Part shown: one piece after another, positions 6,674 through 16,132 of the stretch | Layout of the letters: every line of letters starts with the position of its first letter | How positions within the stretch are numbered: position 1 is the stretch's first letter | NCBI GenBank assembly: GCA_037200975.1 | Contig: JBBCGI010000001.1 | Coordinates: 3,061,001-3,125,000, forward strand | Reading direction: 5' to 3' | DNA from: Pseudomonadota bacterium | GTDB lineage: Bacteria > Pseudomonadota > Gammaproteobacteria > Steroidobacterales > Steroidobacteraceae | DNA length: 64,000 nucleotides | Program-made: the position numbers and the translations under genes | The notes under the pieces: generated by a model | Seen by the model: only the letters and a program-made list of their open reading frames with translations | Told to the model about the DNA's origin: nothing | Databases searched by the model: none

Positions 6674-9040
6674 ATGAGCCCGACAGTTCTCCATCGCGTT
6701 CGCCGCCTGCGACGGGTAGCCGCCAAATTCCTGGTCCTGATGCTCTGCGCGCCCATTTTGGTCCGCGCCGAGTCGATCCCCCGACCGGAGGGTATCCAGC
6801 CCGACGTCAACTTCTGGATCCGGGTCTACACCGAGGTCACGACCAACGAAGGGTTCCTGCACGACGAACGCAATCTCGCCGTCGTGTACGACACGATCAA
6901 GTTCGGCGCCGGCACCTCACCGCGCGATCGCCAGCGTCTCGTGGACGAGCGGCGCGACCGGCACATCGCGAGTCTTCGCCGGATCGTCGCGGCGCTGGGC
7001 ACCGACGGCGGGCGCGATGCGCTCTCCGACGAAGACAAACGTCTGCTCGCGCTCTGGGGACCGAGCACCAGCGTCATCCTTCTCAAGGAGGCGATGCAGC
7101 GCATCCGCTTCCAGCTCGGGCAAGCGGACCGCTTCAAGGAAGGTCTGATCAGGTCCTCGAGCTGGGAAACACACATCGCCGAGACGTTTGCGAACCAGGG
7201 ATTGCCGCCGGAGCTGGCGGTGCTGCCGCACGTCGAGTCGTCGTTCAACGCGGCGGCCTATTCCAAGGTCGGCGCCGCAGGGTTGTGGCAGTTCATGCGT
7301 TCCACCGGCCGGCGCTACATGCGCGTCGACGATGCCGTCGATGAGCGTCTCGATCCGTACCGTTCGACCGAGGCCGCGGCCCAACTACTCGCCTATAACT
7401 ACCGCGTGCTCGGCAGCTGGCCGCTCGCCCTGACCGCGTACAACCACGGCGCGGCCGGCATGCGCCGCGCGAAGGAAACCGTCGGCAGCGACGATTTCGT
7501 GAAGATCAATCGCACCTATAACAGCCGGACATTCGGTTTCGCGTCGCGCAACTTCTTCCCGTCGTTCCTGGCCGCGCTGACCATCGATGAGAATCCGGAG
7601 AAATATTTCGGCGCGCTCGAACGGCGGCCGGAGCAGAAATTCCGCGAGGTCGCCATGCCGGCGTACGTGCGGCTGTCGACGCTGGAACGCACGCTGGGAC
7701 TCGATCGCGAACAGCTGCGCGTGCTCAACCCGGCGTGGCGCCCTGGCATTTTCAACGGCACGCGGCTGGTGCCGCGTGGTTATCGGCTGCGCCTGCCGGC
7801 GGACACCGCCGAGAAGTGGACCGCGGACATGCTGAGCGCGCGCCTGCCGGCCAATGAGTTGTATGCCGGGCAGGTGACGCCGCGCACGCACCGTGTCCGC
7901 AAGGGCGAGACGATGGCGGCCATCGCGCAGCGATACGGCATGACGACGGAACGCCTCGCGCAGATCAACGGCATTTCGGCCGGCGCCGCGTTGCGCGCGG
8001 GACGCCGTCTGGAATTGCCCGAACAATTGCCGCGCGTGCTGAGTGCCGCCGCATCGCCGCCGGCCGCGGCGAGCGCCGCCGTGGCCGCTGCGTCACCGTC
8101 GCCCGGCAATGCGACCGCGGCATCGGCGCCGGCGGACGATTTCTACGTCGTACGTCGCGGTGATTCGCTGCAACTGATCGCAGGACGGGTACGCGTGCCC
8201 GAGGCGCAGCTGTTGAAGATGAATTCGCTCAAGAACCCGGATTTTCTCTACGAGGGGCAGCGCCTGCGCATCGCCGGTGAGGCGCCGACGCGGGTGACCG
8301 CCGCGACGGAGGCCGAGACCGAAGTCAAAGTTGCGGCGATCGACGCGGCGCGCGGCGAAGCGCAGCGCGAAGGCGCCGCCGTCGAGGTGGTGCGCGAGGA
8401 GACCACGCGGCCCATCGGCACCGGCGAACCGACGCGCGGACGTGCGCGTTCCGCGGCGGCCGTGGCCATGGCCGCGGCAACTACGCCCGAAGTCGCGACC
8501 GCAGTAGCGCAGGCGGCCGAGAGCGCCCGCGAGCCGGTGTCCGCGAGCCAGGCAGAAGCGCTGAGTCCCGCGCTCGGACCGGTGGGCATATCGCAGGGCT
8601 TGGCCGATTCGATCGACTACCAGGTCCGCGACGACGGCTCGATCCGCGTGGAGGCGACCGAGACGCTGGGGCAATACGCCGACTGGCTGCAGATCGCGAC
8701 GCAGAAGCTGCGTACGCTGAACAAGCTCAAGGCCAGGCAGCCTGTGTTGCTCGGGCAGAAACTCAAGCTCGATTACTCGCGTGTTTCGCGCGAGGCGTTC
8801 GAACAGCTGCGCCGCGACTATCACGCCAAGCTGCAGGGCGAGTTCTTCGTCACGCATCGCATCGCCGGCACCGAGGTGTACATCGTGCGGCGTGGCGATT
8901 CGTTGTGGACCATGACGCAGAAGTTCAGCAACCTGCCGATCTGGCTGCTGCGGCAATACAACCCGGATACGGATCTGTCCGACCTGCGCGCCGGTACGCA
9001 GGTGGTGATGCCGAAGATCGAAGTCGTGGCAGGTAGCTAG
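6674..9040 (+). CDS. mltD: Membrane-bound lytic murein transglycosylase D, LysM repeats
   Basis: A 788-residue lytic transglycosylase that cleaves glycan strands of peptidoglycan. An N-terminal hydrophobic segment acts as export signal. The SLT domain (about 170-300) has the catalytic glutamate near residue 188 in LPHVESSFN, then GAAGLWQFM and LALTAYNHGAAGM. Three clear LysM modules for peptidoglycan binding lie at about 405-447, 491-535 and 735-782. A fourth, degenerate one lies near 649-695. Alanine-rich linkers separate them. It is longer than E. coli MltD (about 450 residues). A long palindrome follows four bases after the stop. Confidence 0.92.
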   Translation: MSPTVLHRVRRLRRVAAKFLVLMLCAPILVRAESIPRPEGIQPDVNFWIRVYTEVTTNEGFLHDERNLAVVYDTIKFGAGTSPRDRQRLVDERRDRHIASLRRIVAALGTDGGRDALSDEDKRLLALWGPSTSVILLKEAMQRIRFQLGQADRFKEGLIRSSSWETHIAETFANQGLPPELAVLPHVESSFNAAAYSKVGAAGLWQFMRSTGRRYMRVDDAVDERLDPYRSTEAAAQLLAYNYRVLGSWPLALTAYNHGAAGMRRAKETVGSDDFVKINRTYNSRTFGFASRNFFPSFLAALTIDENPEKYFGALERRPEQKFREVAMPAYVRLSTLERTLGLDREQLRVLNPAWRPGIFNGTRLVPRGYRLRLPADTAEKWTADMLSARLPANELYAGQVTPRTHRVRKGETMAAIAQRYGMTTERLAQINGISAGAALRAGRRLELPEQLPRVLSAAASPPAAASAAVAAASPSPGNATAASAPADDFYVVRRGDSLQLIAGRVRVPEAQLLKMNSLKNPDFLYEGQRLRIAGEAPTRVTAATEAETEVKVAAIDAARGEAQREGAAVEVVREETTRPIGTGEPTRGRARSAAAVAMAAATTPEVATAVAQAAESAREPVSASQAEALSPALGPVGISQGLADSIDYQVRDDGSIRVEATETLGQYADWLQIATQKLRTLNKLKARQPVLLGQKLKLDYSRVSREAFEQLRRDYHAKLQGEFFVTHRIAGTEVYIVRRGDSLWTMTQKFSNLPIWLLRQYNPDTDLSDLRAGTQVVMPKIEVVAGS

Positions 9041-9043
9041 GGA

Positions 9044-9116
9044 AGTAAAAGGGGACATGCCTATTTATTGAGAAAAGGGGACCTTTTCTCAATAAATAGG
9101 CATGTCCCCTTTTACT
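9044..9116. repeat. Perfect 35-bp inverted repeat (REPIN-like), copy 1
   Basis: Arms 9044-9078 and 9082-9116 are perfectly complementary around a three-base GGA loop. Each arm contains AAAAGGGGACATGCCTATTT, and the centre repeats AAAAGGGGAC once more. It fills the gap between the convergent mltD and lipoprotein genes. The lipoprotein stop codon (TAA, 9112-9114) lies inside the right arm. It would act at least as a bidirectional terminator-like hairpin. Confidence 0.9.
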
Positions 9117-9696
9117 GGCGGGCGGCGAATTCCTTCAAGCGCGGGTCGTCGGCGATCTGCAGCGCGAACAGCGCTTCCACCGGGCCATCCTTTGTCGGCT
9201 CCATCATGTGAATCGCCAGGCTCCGGGCTGCGCCGAGCCGCGCGATGACATCGGCATCGGCCCTGAAGTAGTACGTCACGCTCCACGGAGCCGGCAGCTT
9301 GTACGGCGACTTGGCAAGACCGGCAAAATCCGCCTGACGGCTGGGCGTGCCGAGCACCAGCGCGCTGCCATCCACATCGAGGGAAGGCACGGATTCGACC
9401 AATGTCGGATCGATCGGCACGGCGAGCCACAGAAACGATGCGCGCGCGCCCATCTGGTTCGTCTCGAAGGGCGCCAGATACGCGAAGCGATCGGCGTAAC
9501 CATTGGGCGCCGTTTCACGATACAGCTCGATCGGCTTTCCGATCCGCGCGATGGTGACGCCGGTGTCGGCGTCGAGTTGTTCGTACACGGGATGATCCTG
9601 CGGCAACGTCGCGCAGGCACCGAGGGTGAGGGCGACCAGCCCGGCGAGGAAACGCGCCCCAAGAAATACGGTCTCAGCGTCGCGACGGCTTGTCAT
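9112..9696 (-). CDS. Putative lipoprotein
   Basis: A 194-residue protein with a lipoprotein signal: a basic start, a hydrophobic run, then the lipobox LGAC near residue 28. Outer-membrane anchoring is likely. The rest (GKPIELYRETAPNGYADR, then alternating hydrophobic strands) suggests a beta-rich domain, but I recognise no family. I chose the ATG at 9696 because it gives a proper signal; an upstream start at 9738 would bury it. The last codons and the stop are read from the right arm of the adjacent inverted repeat. Confidence 0.75.
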   Translation of the reverse strand: MTSRRDAETVFLGARFLAGLVALTLGACATLPQDHPVYEQLDADTGVTIARIGKPIELYRETAPNGYADRFAYLAPFETNQMGARASFLWLAVPIDPTLVESVPSLDVDGSALVLGTPSRQADFAGLAKSPYKLPAPWSVTYYFRADADVIARLGAARSLAIHMMEPTKDGPVEALFALQIADDPRLKEFAARQ

Positions 9697-9755
9697 AATC
9701 GTTACCGGTGGACATCCTTGCTGCATTGAACACCCCAAAGCTGTGACGCGTTCCG

Positions 9756-9784
9756 TTAACGCTGCCCCGGCCGGCCCCTATAAT
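9756..9784 (+). promoter_or_regulatory. Sigma-70-type promoter for the L,D-transpeptidase gene
   Basis: A perfect TATAAT (9779-9784) with TTAACG at 9756-9761, four of six matches to the -35 consensus, and a 17-base spacer. It is about 35 bases before the L,D-transpeptidase ATG. The flanking AT-rich stretch stands out from the GC-rich surroundings. Confidence 0.6.
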
Positions 9785-9818
9785 TTAAGTTGTTAGTAAG
9801 TGCTTGTTTTGTAATTAA

Positions 9819-10370
9819 ATGTCGCTGACTACAAAAGTTTCCGCACTGTGTGTTCCGTTGCTCGCCTGCCTGTTCGCTGGAACGGCTGTAGGCGACGCGC
9901 TGCCCTATCATGCCCGCGCCATGGCCTCGCTGGGCGTCGAATTGCCCATTGCCGATCGCGTGCTGGTGCGCAAATCCGAGCGCCGGCTCTATCTCATGCG
10001 CGGCAACGACGTGCTGCGCGCCTACCGCGTCGCGCTCGGCCTCAACCCGGCGGGCGCGAAAGAACGCGCCGGCGATTTCCGCACTCCGGAAGGCAGCTAC
10101 CGTCTGTCGCGGCGAAACACGCGCAGCGACTATTTCCTCTCGATCCAGGTTTCGTACCCCAACGATCAGGACACGAAACGCGCGCGCAGCAATGGCTGGC
10201 AGCCCGGCGGATCGATCATGATCCATGGCCTGCCGAACGATCCGCGCCACGCACCCGACTACTACGCCACGCAGGACTGGACCGATGGCTGCATCGCCGT
10301 CACCAACGCCGACATGGTGGAGATCTGGATGATGACCTCGGACAACGTGCGCATCGATATCCAGCCCTGA
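9819..10370 (+). CDS. L,D-transpeptidase (YkuD) family protein
   Basis: A 183-residue exported YkuD-domain protein. A signal peptide covers about 1-25. The catalytic pair is His near 136 (IMIHGLPND) and Cys near 158 (DWTDGCIAVTNADM), the standard HG and TDGC motifs. Such enzymes make 3-3 cross-links or attach proteins to peptidoglycan; this short version has no LysM module. It is followed after 80 bases by ppnN. Confidence 0.9.
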   Translation: MSLTTKVSALCVPLLACLFAGTAVGDALPYHARAMASLGVELPIADRVLVRKSERRLYLMRGNDVLRAYRVALGLNPAGAKERAGDFRTPEGSYRLSRRNTRSDYFLSIQVSYPNDQDTKRARSNGWQPGGSIMIHGLPNDPRHAPDYYATQDWTDGCIAVTNADMVEIWMMTSDNVRIDIQP

Positions 10371-10450
10371 AGGCGGCCTTCGCCGGCGATTTCCCTCCCG
10401 TCGAGTACACTCTCCCACCAAAACAAGGTGAGCAGAGTCGAGGGGATATT

Positions 10451-11836
10451 TTGGAAACCAGCATCGTCATTCCCGATTTCGTGGATGCGCGCATCGGACC
10501 GCGGGGCAGCCTGGAGAACCTCTCCCAGGCGGAAATTGAAAAACTCCTCGATTCACGCGCCGGCGGCCTCTACCAGCTGTTCCGCAAGTGCGCGCTGGCG
10601 GTCATGAACTCCGGCTCCGAGAGCGACAACGCCAAGGAGATCTTCGACCGCTACAAGGACTTCGAAGTCGAACTGGTGCGCCAGGCCTGGGGCATCAAGC
10701 TCGAGATGAAGAACGCGCCCGGCCAGGCGTTCGTCGACGGCGAGATGATCCGCGGCATCAAGGAACACGTGTTCGCGGTGCTGCGCGACGTCATCTTCAT
10801 CTCCAACGAGATCATCGAAAGCGGCCGGTTCGACCTCGAACAGCCCGCGGCGATCACGAACGCGGTGTTCCACATCCTGCGCAATGCGCGGATCCTCGAC
10901 TATAAATCCAAGCCGAATCTGGTCGTGTGCTGGGGCGGGCATTCCATCGGCACCGAGGAGTACCAGTACACCAAAAAGGTCGGCTACGAGCTCGGCCTGC
11001 GCGGCATGGATGTCTGCACGGGCTGCGGCCCGGGTGCGATGAAGGGCCCCATGAAGGGCGCCACCATCGGCCACGCCAAGCAGCGCATCGTCGGTGGGCG
11101 TTATATCGGTTTGACGGAGCCCGGCATCATCGCCGCCGAGCCGCCGAATCCGATCGTGAACCAGCTGGTGATCATGCCGGACATCGAAAAACGTCTCGAA
11201 GCGTTCGTGCGCCTGTCGCATGGCATCGTGGTGTTCCCGGGAGGCGTTGGAACGGCCGAGGAAATCCTCTACTTGCTGGGTGTGCTGCTGGATCCGGCCA
11301 ATGCCGGCCAGACGCTGAAAGTCGTACTCACGGGACCCAGGTCGACGGCGGACTACTTCGTCCAGATCAAGCAATTCATCGAGCAAACCCTCGGGAAAAA
11401 GGCCGCCGAGCTGCTGCATGTGATCGTCGACGACCCGGCCGAGGTGGCGCGTTACATGGTCGCGGCGATGGAAGAAGTGCGGGACGCCCGCCGCACCCAT
11501 AGCGACTCCTACAATTTCAACTGGCTGCTCAAGATCCCGCCGGCCTTTCAGCATCCGTTCGAAGTGACGCACGAATCCATGCGCGGCCTGCGTCTGTACC
11601 GCGACCAGCCGGCGCATGAGCTCGCGGCCGACCTGCGGCGCGCGTTCTCCGGCATCGTCACCGGCAACGTGAAGGAAAACGGCGTACGCGCGATAGAAAA
11701 GTTAGGTCCGTACGAGCTGACCGGCGACGCCTCGGTCATGAAACTGCTCGACGAGCTGCTCACGGCGTTTGTGGCGCAAAAGCGCATGAAGCTTCCGGGC
11801 AGCGCGTACAAGCCGTGTTACCGGCTCGTGGCCTGA
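10451..11836 (+). CDS. ppnN: Nucleotide 5'-monophosphate nucleosidase PpnN
   Basis: A 461-residue LOG-family enzyme that splits purine and pyrimidine nucleoside monophosphates into base and ribose 5-phosphate; the E. coli homologue binds (p)ppGpp. The central Rossmann domain carries GCGPGAMKGPMKGA and VVFPGGVGTAEEILY, the PGGxGT signature. N- and C-terminal extensions match the DUF4478 and DUF3412 regions. The TTG start at 10451 has AGGGGA just upstream and gives the family's usual length (about 454 in E. coli); the much longer open frame upstream runs through the transpeptidase gene and is not real. Confidence 0.92.
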   Translation: METSIVIPDFVDARIGPRGSLENLSQAEIEKLLDSRAGGLYQLFRKCALAVMNSGSESDNAKEIFDRYKDFEVELVRQAWGIKLEMKNAPGQAFVDGEMIRGIKEHVFAVLRDVIFISNEIIESGRFDLEQPAAITNAVFHILRNARILDYKSKPNLVVCWGGHSIGTEEYQYTKKVGYELGLRGMDVCTGCGPGAMKGPMKGATIGHAKQRIVGGRYIGLTEPGIIAAEPPNPIVNQLVIMPDIEKRLEAFVRLSHGIVVFPGGVGTAEEILYLLGVLLDPANAGQTLKVVLTGPRSTADYFVQIKQFIEQTLGKKAAELLHVIVDDPAEVARYMVAAMEEVRDARRTHSDSYNFNWLLKIPPAFQHPFEVTHESMRGLRLYRDQPAHELAADLRRAFSGIVTGNVKENGVRAIEKLGPYELTGDASVMKLLDELLTAFVAQKRMKLPGSAYKPCYRLVA

Positions 11837-12035
11837 CGGTCGAGCGAAGAATCAAACAATAAGCGACTGCAACGTTAAATGGCGCCGCGTGTTTTCCGCG
11901 GCGGCGCTACATAACGAAAAAATCTGTGCGAACCACCGCGCATCGCCCGCAAGCAGTTGCGAGCGCGTGAATCAGTTCCTGTCGTTTTGGTGCGACGAAA
12001 CCGTAGGCTTACGTCAACCGAAAGGGAGTAACCGC

Positions 12036-12254
12036 ATGAGTTCCTCAGACAGAAGCCGGGGAAATTTGGGAAACGGAGCACCGCCGCCAGTGGGCACGGA
12101 TGCTTACGCCGCCTGGCTCGAGCGCATGCAGCGCACGCGTGGGCGGCATGCCGCGATCACCAAGAATCTCTACACCTGGTCTAGCTACAAGCATTGGGCC
12201 GACAAGGTGAAGGGTTCGTGGGAAGACGAGCCGGCACCGGTAGTCAAGAAGTAG
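12036..12254 (+). CDS. Small hypothetical protein (72 aa)
   Basis: A 72-residue soluble protein with a good ribosome site (AAAGGGAG, 6 bases before the ATG). It is basic, tryptophan- and tyrosine-rich in the middle (LYTWSSYKHWADKVKGSW) and has a flexible, glycine/proline-rich start. No family is recognised. It is an independent unit between ppnN and a convergent parA. Confidence 0.6.
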   Translation: MSSSDRSRGNLGNGAPPPVGTDAYAAWLERMQRTRGRHAAITKNLYTWSSYKHWADKVKGSWEDEPAPVVKK

Positions 12255-12258
12255 AGTT

Positions 12259-12285
12259 GAAAAAATAACACCGCGACAACGCGGG
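12259..12285 (-). terminator. Terminator for parA-like gene
   Basis: On the minus strand CCGCG-TTGT-CGCGG is followed by TGTTATTTTTT. It is about 110 bases past the ParA stop codon. The stem is short, so strength is moderate. A second hairpin (GGCGAAT / ATTCGCC, near 12290-12306) sits between it and the gene. Confidence 0.6.
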
Positions 12286-12393
12286 TTGCGGCGAATGCCA
12301 TTCGCCGGCGAGATGAAGGTAAAGACTGGTTAGTGGGAAGACGAAGAACGGCAGGCGCCGGATGACGCGTCGCCGGGTGGGCGTTCGCGCGAC

Positions 12394-13173
12394 TCAGTGG
12401 CCGTGGGGCCTGAAAATGGCGTCGTGGGCGGGGTCGTCGTCCCAGTTCTCGATCACCGCTTCGGGGGCCGGGATCGCCTCCGGGGCGGGCTGCTCCTGCA
12501 GCGGCGCCGGCTGTTCGGCCAGCACGCGCTCGGGTTCGAGCCAGGCGAGCAGCGTTTCCCACTGCGCCACATCCTCCCTGACCAGGTAGGACTTCATTTC
12601 ATGGATCCCGACGCCTTGTTCGGCGGCGCGCACGTAGTTCTGCGAGTCGCGCACCGTGGCGACGATGGGGATATCCAGCTTTTCCAGGAAGCGCATCAGC
12701 GACTGGAACATCAACGTGTTCTTGCGTACGCGATTGGCGATGACGCCGATGCGGTTCTCGGTGCGCTTGATCTTGGCGACCAGCAGCAGGTCGGCGATGC
12801 AGCGCGATGCGGCGTGGATGTCGATATCCGACGGCAGCACCGGAACGATGATCTTGTGCGCATCGCGCGTGAGCTCGGGCAGCGCGCGCGCCTCGACGGC
12901 GGCCGGGCTGTCGACGACGATCTTTTCCGTGCCTTCCGGGATGCGCATCTGCCACGCGCGCGTGGTGCGGGCGTCATGCTCGAACGTGGCGATGCCGTTG
13001 ATGACGGGCTGTGGCACCTTGCGCTTGCGCAGCCAGCGCGTCGCCGAACCCTGCGGGTCGCGATCAATCAACAAGGTGTGGTCGCCACGCGCCGCGAAAA
13101 ACGCCGCGAGGTTGATCGCGAGCGTCGTCTTACCGGAGCCCCCTTTAGGGTTTAGTACGACGATGCGTTGCAT
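12394..13173 (-). CDS. ParA-family ATPase (orphan)
   Basis: A 259-residue ParA/MinD-type ATPase. The deviant Walker A ([14 protein letters not shown], residues 8-21) and [10 protein letters not shown] as Walker B are intact. The C-terminal 45 residues are a proline/glutamine/alanine-rich tail ([15 protein letters not shown]) ending in an acidic-histidine stretch, absent from chromosomal ParA. No parB or centromere-like repeats are near, so it probably positions some other cargo (inference). The start is the ATG at 13173. Confidence 0.87.
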   Translation of the reverse strand: MQRIVVLNPKGGSGKTTLAINLAAFFAARGDHTLLIDRDPQGSATRWLRKRKVPQPVINGIATFEHDARTTRAWQMRIPEGTEKIVVDSPAAVEARALPELTRDAHKIIVPVLPSDIDIHAASRCIADLLLVAKIKRTENRIGVIANRVRKNTLMFQSLMRFLEKLDIPIVATVRDSQNYVRAAEQGVGIHEMKSYLVREDVAQWETLLAWLEPERVLAEQPAPLQEQPAPEAIPAPEAVIENWDDDPAHDAIFRPHGH

Positions 13174-13269
13174 GACTGTTTGTCAGAATGTGCCTTCAAT
13201 GTGAAGCACTCGAAAGACTAGCGATGCAGCTGGTTTCTAGCAACCAAACCGGCAGTTGAGTGTGACTCC

Positions 13270-13290
13270 TGACACAGCCGTGTCACGGCT
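13270..13290. promoter_or_regulatory. Overlapping palindromes, possible operator
   Basis: Two perfect palindromes overlap: TGACAC-AGCC-GTGTCA (13270-13285) and AGCCGTG-T-CACGGCT (13276-13290). They lie between the divergent parA-like gene and the small frame at 13339. The geometry suits a dimeric regulator, but which protein binds is unknown. Confidence 0.35.
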
Positions 13291-13338
13291 CTGTTCCTAG
13301 AGTCGACACAAGCTTGGAATTTTGAAGGAATGCATCGC

Positions 13339-13449
13339 ATGGAACGTTTTCTTCTTCTCTGGGATGACCTCGACGACCTGATCGGCACCAGCCGCTACAT
13401 GGTGAAGAACACGGCGATTGCGATCTGGACGACCGTCCGCCCGCGCTGA
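13339..13449 (+). CDS. Candidate microprotein (36 aa)
   Basis: An ATG with GAAGGA nine bases upstream opens a 36-codon frame. The peptide begins MERFLLLWDDLDDLIG, with an acidic DDLDDL patch, then a basic/hydrophobic half (YMVKNTAIAIWTTVRPR). It could be a small amphipathic or membrane-associated peptide. It is 69 bases before htpG. It is too short to assign, and only conservation would prove it. Confidence 0.42.
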   Translation: MERFLLLWDDLDDLIGTSRYMVKNTAIAIWTTVRPR

Positions 13450-13518
13450 ACCCGCTGATTCGCAAGGCCCGATCGAGGGCTTGAATTCGTAACGCGGTGC
13501 CCGCAACCTCCGGGCGCC

Positions 13519-15414
13519 ATGACAACCCCCCCAACTGAAAACAAAGCCAAGGAAACTCTGGGTTTCCAGGCTGAAGTCCGTGAGCTGCTCAGGCTCATGA
13601 TCCATTCGCTGTACAGCCACCGGGAGATCTTCCTGCGTGAGCTGATCTCGAACGCCTCCGACGCCAACGACAAGCTGCGCTTCGAAGCGCTCAGCAACCC
13701 CGCGCTGATGGCGGGCGATACCGAGCTTGCGATCTGGATCGAAGCCGACAAGGCGAAGAAGACGCTGACCATCCGCGACAACGGCATCGGCATGAGCCGG
13801 GACGAGGCGGTTTCTCACCTCGGCACCATCGCGCGCTCGGGGACGGCGGAGTTCTTCAAGAAGCTATCCGGAGATCAGCAGAAGGATTCCCAGCTCATCG
13901 GCCAGTTCGGCGTGGGCTTCTATTCGGCCTTCATCGTGGCGGACCGGGTCGAGGTGCTGACGCGCCGCGCGGGCCTGCCGGCCGCCGATGGAGTGCGCTG
14001 GGAATCGGCCGCCGACGGTGACTTCACGGTCGAGACGATCGAACACGCTGCGCGCGGAACCACCATCGTTCTGCACCTCAAGGAGGATGCGCAGGAATTC
14101 CTCGACGCGTGGCAGCTGCGGTCGCTGGTGCGCCGCTATTCCGACCACATCGCCTTCCCGGTGCGTATGCCGAAAGAGGGCGAGGCGACGCTCGAATACG
14201 AGGCCATCAATCGCGGCACGGCGCTCTGGGCGCGGTCCAAGGGCGAGATCAAGGACGAGGAGTACGTCGAGTTCTATCGCCACCTGACGCACGACTCCGG
14301 CGAGCCGTTGAGCTGGTCGCACAACCGCGTCGAGGGCAAGCGCGACTACACCAGCCTCATCTACATCCCCGCCGCGGCGCCCTACGACCTGTGGCAGCGC
14401 GACGGCGCACGCGGGCTCAAGCTGTACGTGCGGCGCGTGTTCATCATGGACGACGCGGAACAGTTCCTGCCGTTGTACCTGCGCTTCGTCAAAGGCGTGC
14501 TCGACTCGGCCGATCTGCCGCTCAATGTCTCGCGCGAGCTGCTGCAGGCCGACAGCGACGTCGAAGCCATGCGCGGCGCGCTCACACGGCGCGTGCTCGA
14601 GATGCTCGGCAAACTCGCCAAGGACGAGCCGGCGAAGTACCAGGGGTTCTGGCGCGAATTCGGCGCGGTGCTCAAGGAAGGCCTGGCCGAGGATCCCGCC
14701 AGCCGCGACAAGATACTGCCGCTGCTGAGATTCGCCAATTCGAATCAGGAAGGCGACGAGGAACAGACGTCGCTCGCCGACTATGTGGGCCGCATGCAGA
14801 CCGGCCAGGACAAGATCTACTACGTGGTCGGCGAGAACCTCGCCGCCGCTCGCAGTCATCCGGCCATCGAAGGATTGCGCACCCGCAATGTCGAGGTTCT
14901 GTTGTTAGGCCGGCGCATCGACGCCTGGGTCATGGATCACCTGCAGGAATTCGAGGGCAAGAAGTTCAAGGACGCGACGCGTGGGGACCTCGAGCTCGGC
15001 GGCCTCGCGAGCGCGGCGGACAAGGAAAAGGTCGAGGCCCAGCTCAAGGAGAGCAAGACGCTGCTCAAACGCGTCAAGGATTCACTCGGCGAGCGTGTTT
15101 CGGAGGTGCGTGTCAGCGGGCGGCTCAAGGATTCGGCCGCGGTGCTGGTGGCGGGGGAACACGATCTATCGGCGCCGCTGCGCCGCGCGCTCGAGGCGGC
15201 CGGACAATCCGCGCCCGCCGGCAAACCCGTGCTCGAGCTCAACGTCGAACATCACGTCGTGAAGTATCTCGAGCATCGTGAGGATGCCGCGGAGTTCGGC
15301 GAGCTGGCGCTGGTGCTGTACGAGCAGGCGATGCTGGCCGAAGGTGCGCAGCTCCCGGATCCGGGCGCGTTCGTGCAGCGCCTCAACCGTCTCTGGACCC
15401 GGCTGCCGCAATGA
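13519..15414 (+). CDS. htpG: Molecular chaperone HtpG (Hsp90)
   Basis: A 631-residue bacterial Hsp90, an ATP-driven chaperone of the cytosol. The N-terminal GHKL domain shows [18 protein letters not shown] and GQFGVGFYS; the middle domain holds NVSREL; the C-terminal part gives the dimer. Length matches the family (about 620-640). A 42-base gap leads into the FKBP gene. No heat-shock promoter was identified in the 69 bases before the start, though the microprotein frame lies just upstream. Confidence 0.97.
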   Translation: MTTPPTENKAKETLGFQAEVRELLRLMIHSLYSHREIFLRELISNASDANDKLRFEALSNPALMAGDTELAIWIEADKAKKTLTIRDNGIGMSRDEAVSHLGTIARSGTAEFFKKLSGDQQKDSQLIGQFGVGFYSAFIVADRVEVLTRRAGLPAADGVRWESAADGDFTVETIEHAARGTTIVLHLKEDAQEFLDAWQLRSLVRRYSDHIAFPVRMPKEGEATLEYEAINRGTALWARSKGEIKDEEYVEFYRHLTHDSGEPLSWSHNRVEGKRDYTSLIYIPAAAPYDLWQRDGARGLKLYVRRVFIMDDAEQFLPLYLRFVKGVLDSADLPLNVSRELLQADSDVEAMRGALTRRVLEMLGKLAKDEPAKYQGFWREFGAVLKEGLAEDPASRDKILPLLRFANSNQEGDEEQTSLADYVGRMQTGQDKIYYVVGENLAAARSHPAIEGLRTRNVEVLLLGRRIDAWVMDHLQEFEGKKFKDATRGDLELGGLASAADKEKVEAQLKESKTLLKRVKDSLGERVSEVRVSGRLKDSAAVLVAGEHDLSAPLRRALEAAGQSAPAGKPVLELNVEHHVVKYLEHREDAAEFGELALVLYEQAMLAEGAQLPDPGAFVQRLNRLWTRLPQ

Positions 15415-15455
15415 GGCGTGTAATAATGCCGCTCCCGCAAATCCGGAGTAGCTCG

Positions 15456-15980
15456 ATGACCCCGAAGTCGCTGGCCTCGTCGCTGACAATCGCGTTGGTC
15501 GTCGTATTGCTGGCCGCCTGTTCGTCGCGCGACAAACCGGCGGAAGAGGTGGCAGCGGTGCCTCCTCCGACCGACGCGGCTGCGCCTTCCGAACCCGTCG
15601 CCGATGCGACCTCCGCCACAGGAACCGAAAACATGGCTTTGCAGAAAATCGAACTCGCTCCAGGCGCCGGCGCCGAAATCAAGTCCGGTCAGACCGCGCT
15701 GGTGCACTACACGGGCTGGCTGTACGACGCCGCCGCACCCGAGAACAAGGGCAAGAAGTTCGATAGTTCGGTGGATCGCAACGAGCCGTTCGAATTTCCG
15801 GTCGGTGCCGGCATGGTCATCAAGGGTTGGGACGATGGCGTGGTCGGCATGAAGCCGGGCGGCAAGCGCCGGCTCGTCATTCCGCCGGAGATGGGTTATG
15901 GCGCGCGCGGCGCGGGCGGCGGGCTGATTCCCGGTGGTGCGACGCTGGTGTTCGACGTCGAGCTGGTCGAGATTCGCTGA
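15456..15980 (+). CDS. FKBP-type peptidyl-prolyl isomerase, lipoprotein
   Basis: A 174-residue FKBP isomerase that speeds prolyl bond rotation in the envelope. The signal ends in the lipobox LAAC near residue 24, followed by a proline/alanine linker and a single FKBP domain (about 65-174) with [32 protein letters not shown] and [10 protein letters not shown]. The ATG at 15456 has CGGAG upstream. Its TGA overlaps the ATG of the next small frame, so translation is probably coupled. Confidence 0.92.
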   Translation: MTPKSLASSLTIALVVVLLAACSSRDKPAEEVAAVPPPTDAAAPSEPVADATSATGTENMALQKIELAPGAGAEIKSGQTALVHYTGWLYDAAAPENKGKKFDSSVDRNEPFEFPVGAGMVIKGWDDGVVGMKPGGKRRLVIPPEMGYGARGAGGGLIPGGATLVFDVELVEIR

Positions 15981-16132
15981 TGTCGCGCGTCGCGGCGGGC
16001 CTGGCGGCGCTGGTGTTTCCCGGCGTTGCGGCCCAGGCCGCGACCGGCAGCATCGCGGTAGGGAAGTTAGGCGAGCTCACGGGCATCCCCGGCGACGCGC
16101 TCGAGGACAACACGGTCTACAAGGCACCGTGA
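15980..16132 (+). CDS. Small exported protein (50 aa), coupled
   Basis: A 50-codon frame whose ATG overlaps the FKBP stop (TGATG) and whose TGA overlaps the GTG of the following hydrolase gene (GTGA). The first 20 residues look like a signal peptide ending AQA-A; the rest (GSIAVGKLGELTGIPGD) is short and glycine-rich. Coupling on both sides argues that it is translated. No family is known. Confidence 0.42.
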   Translation: MSRVAAGLAALVFPGVAAQAATGSIAVGKLGELTGIPGDALEDNTVYKAP

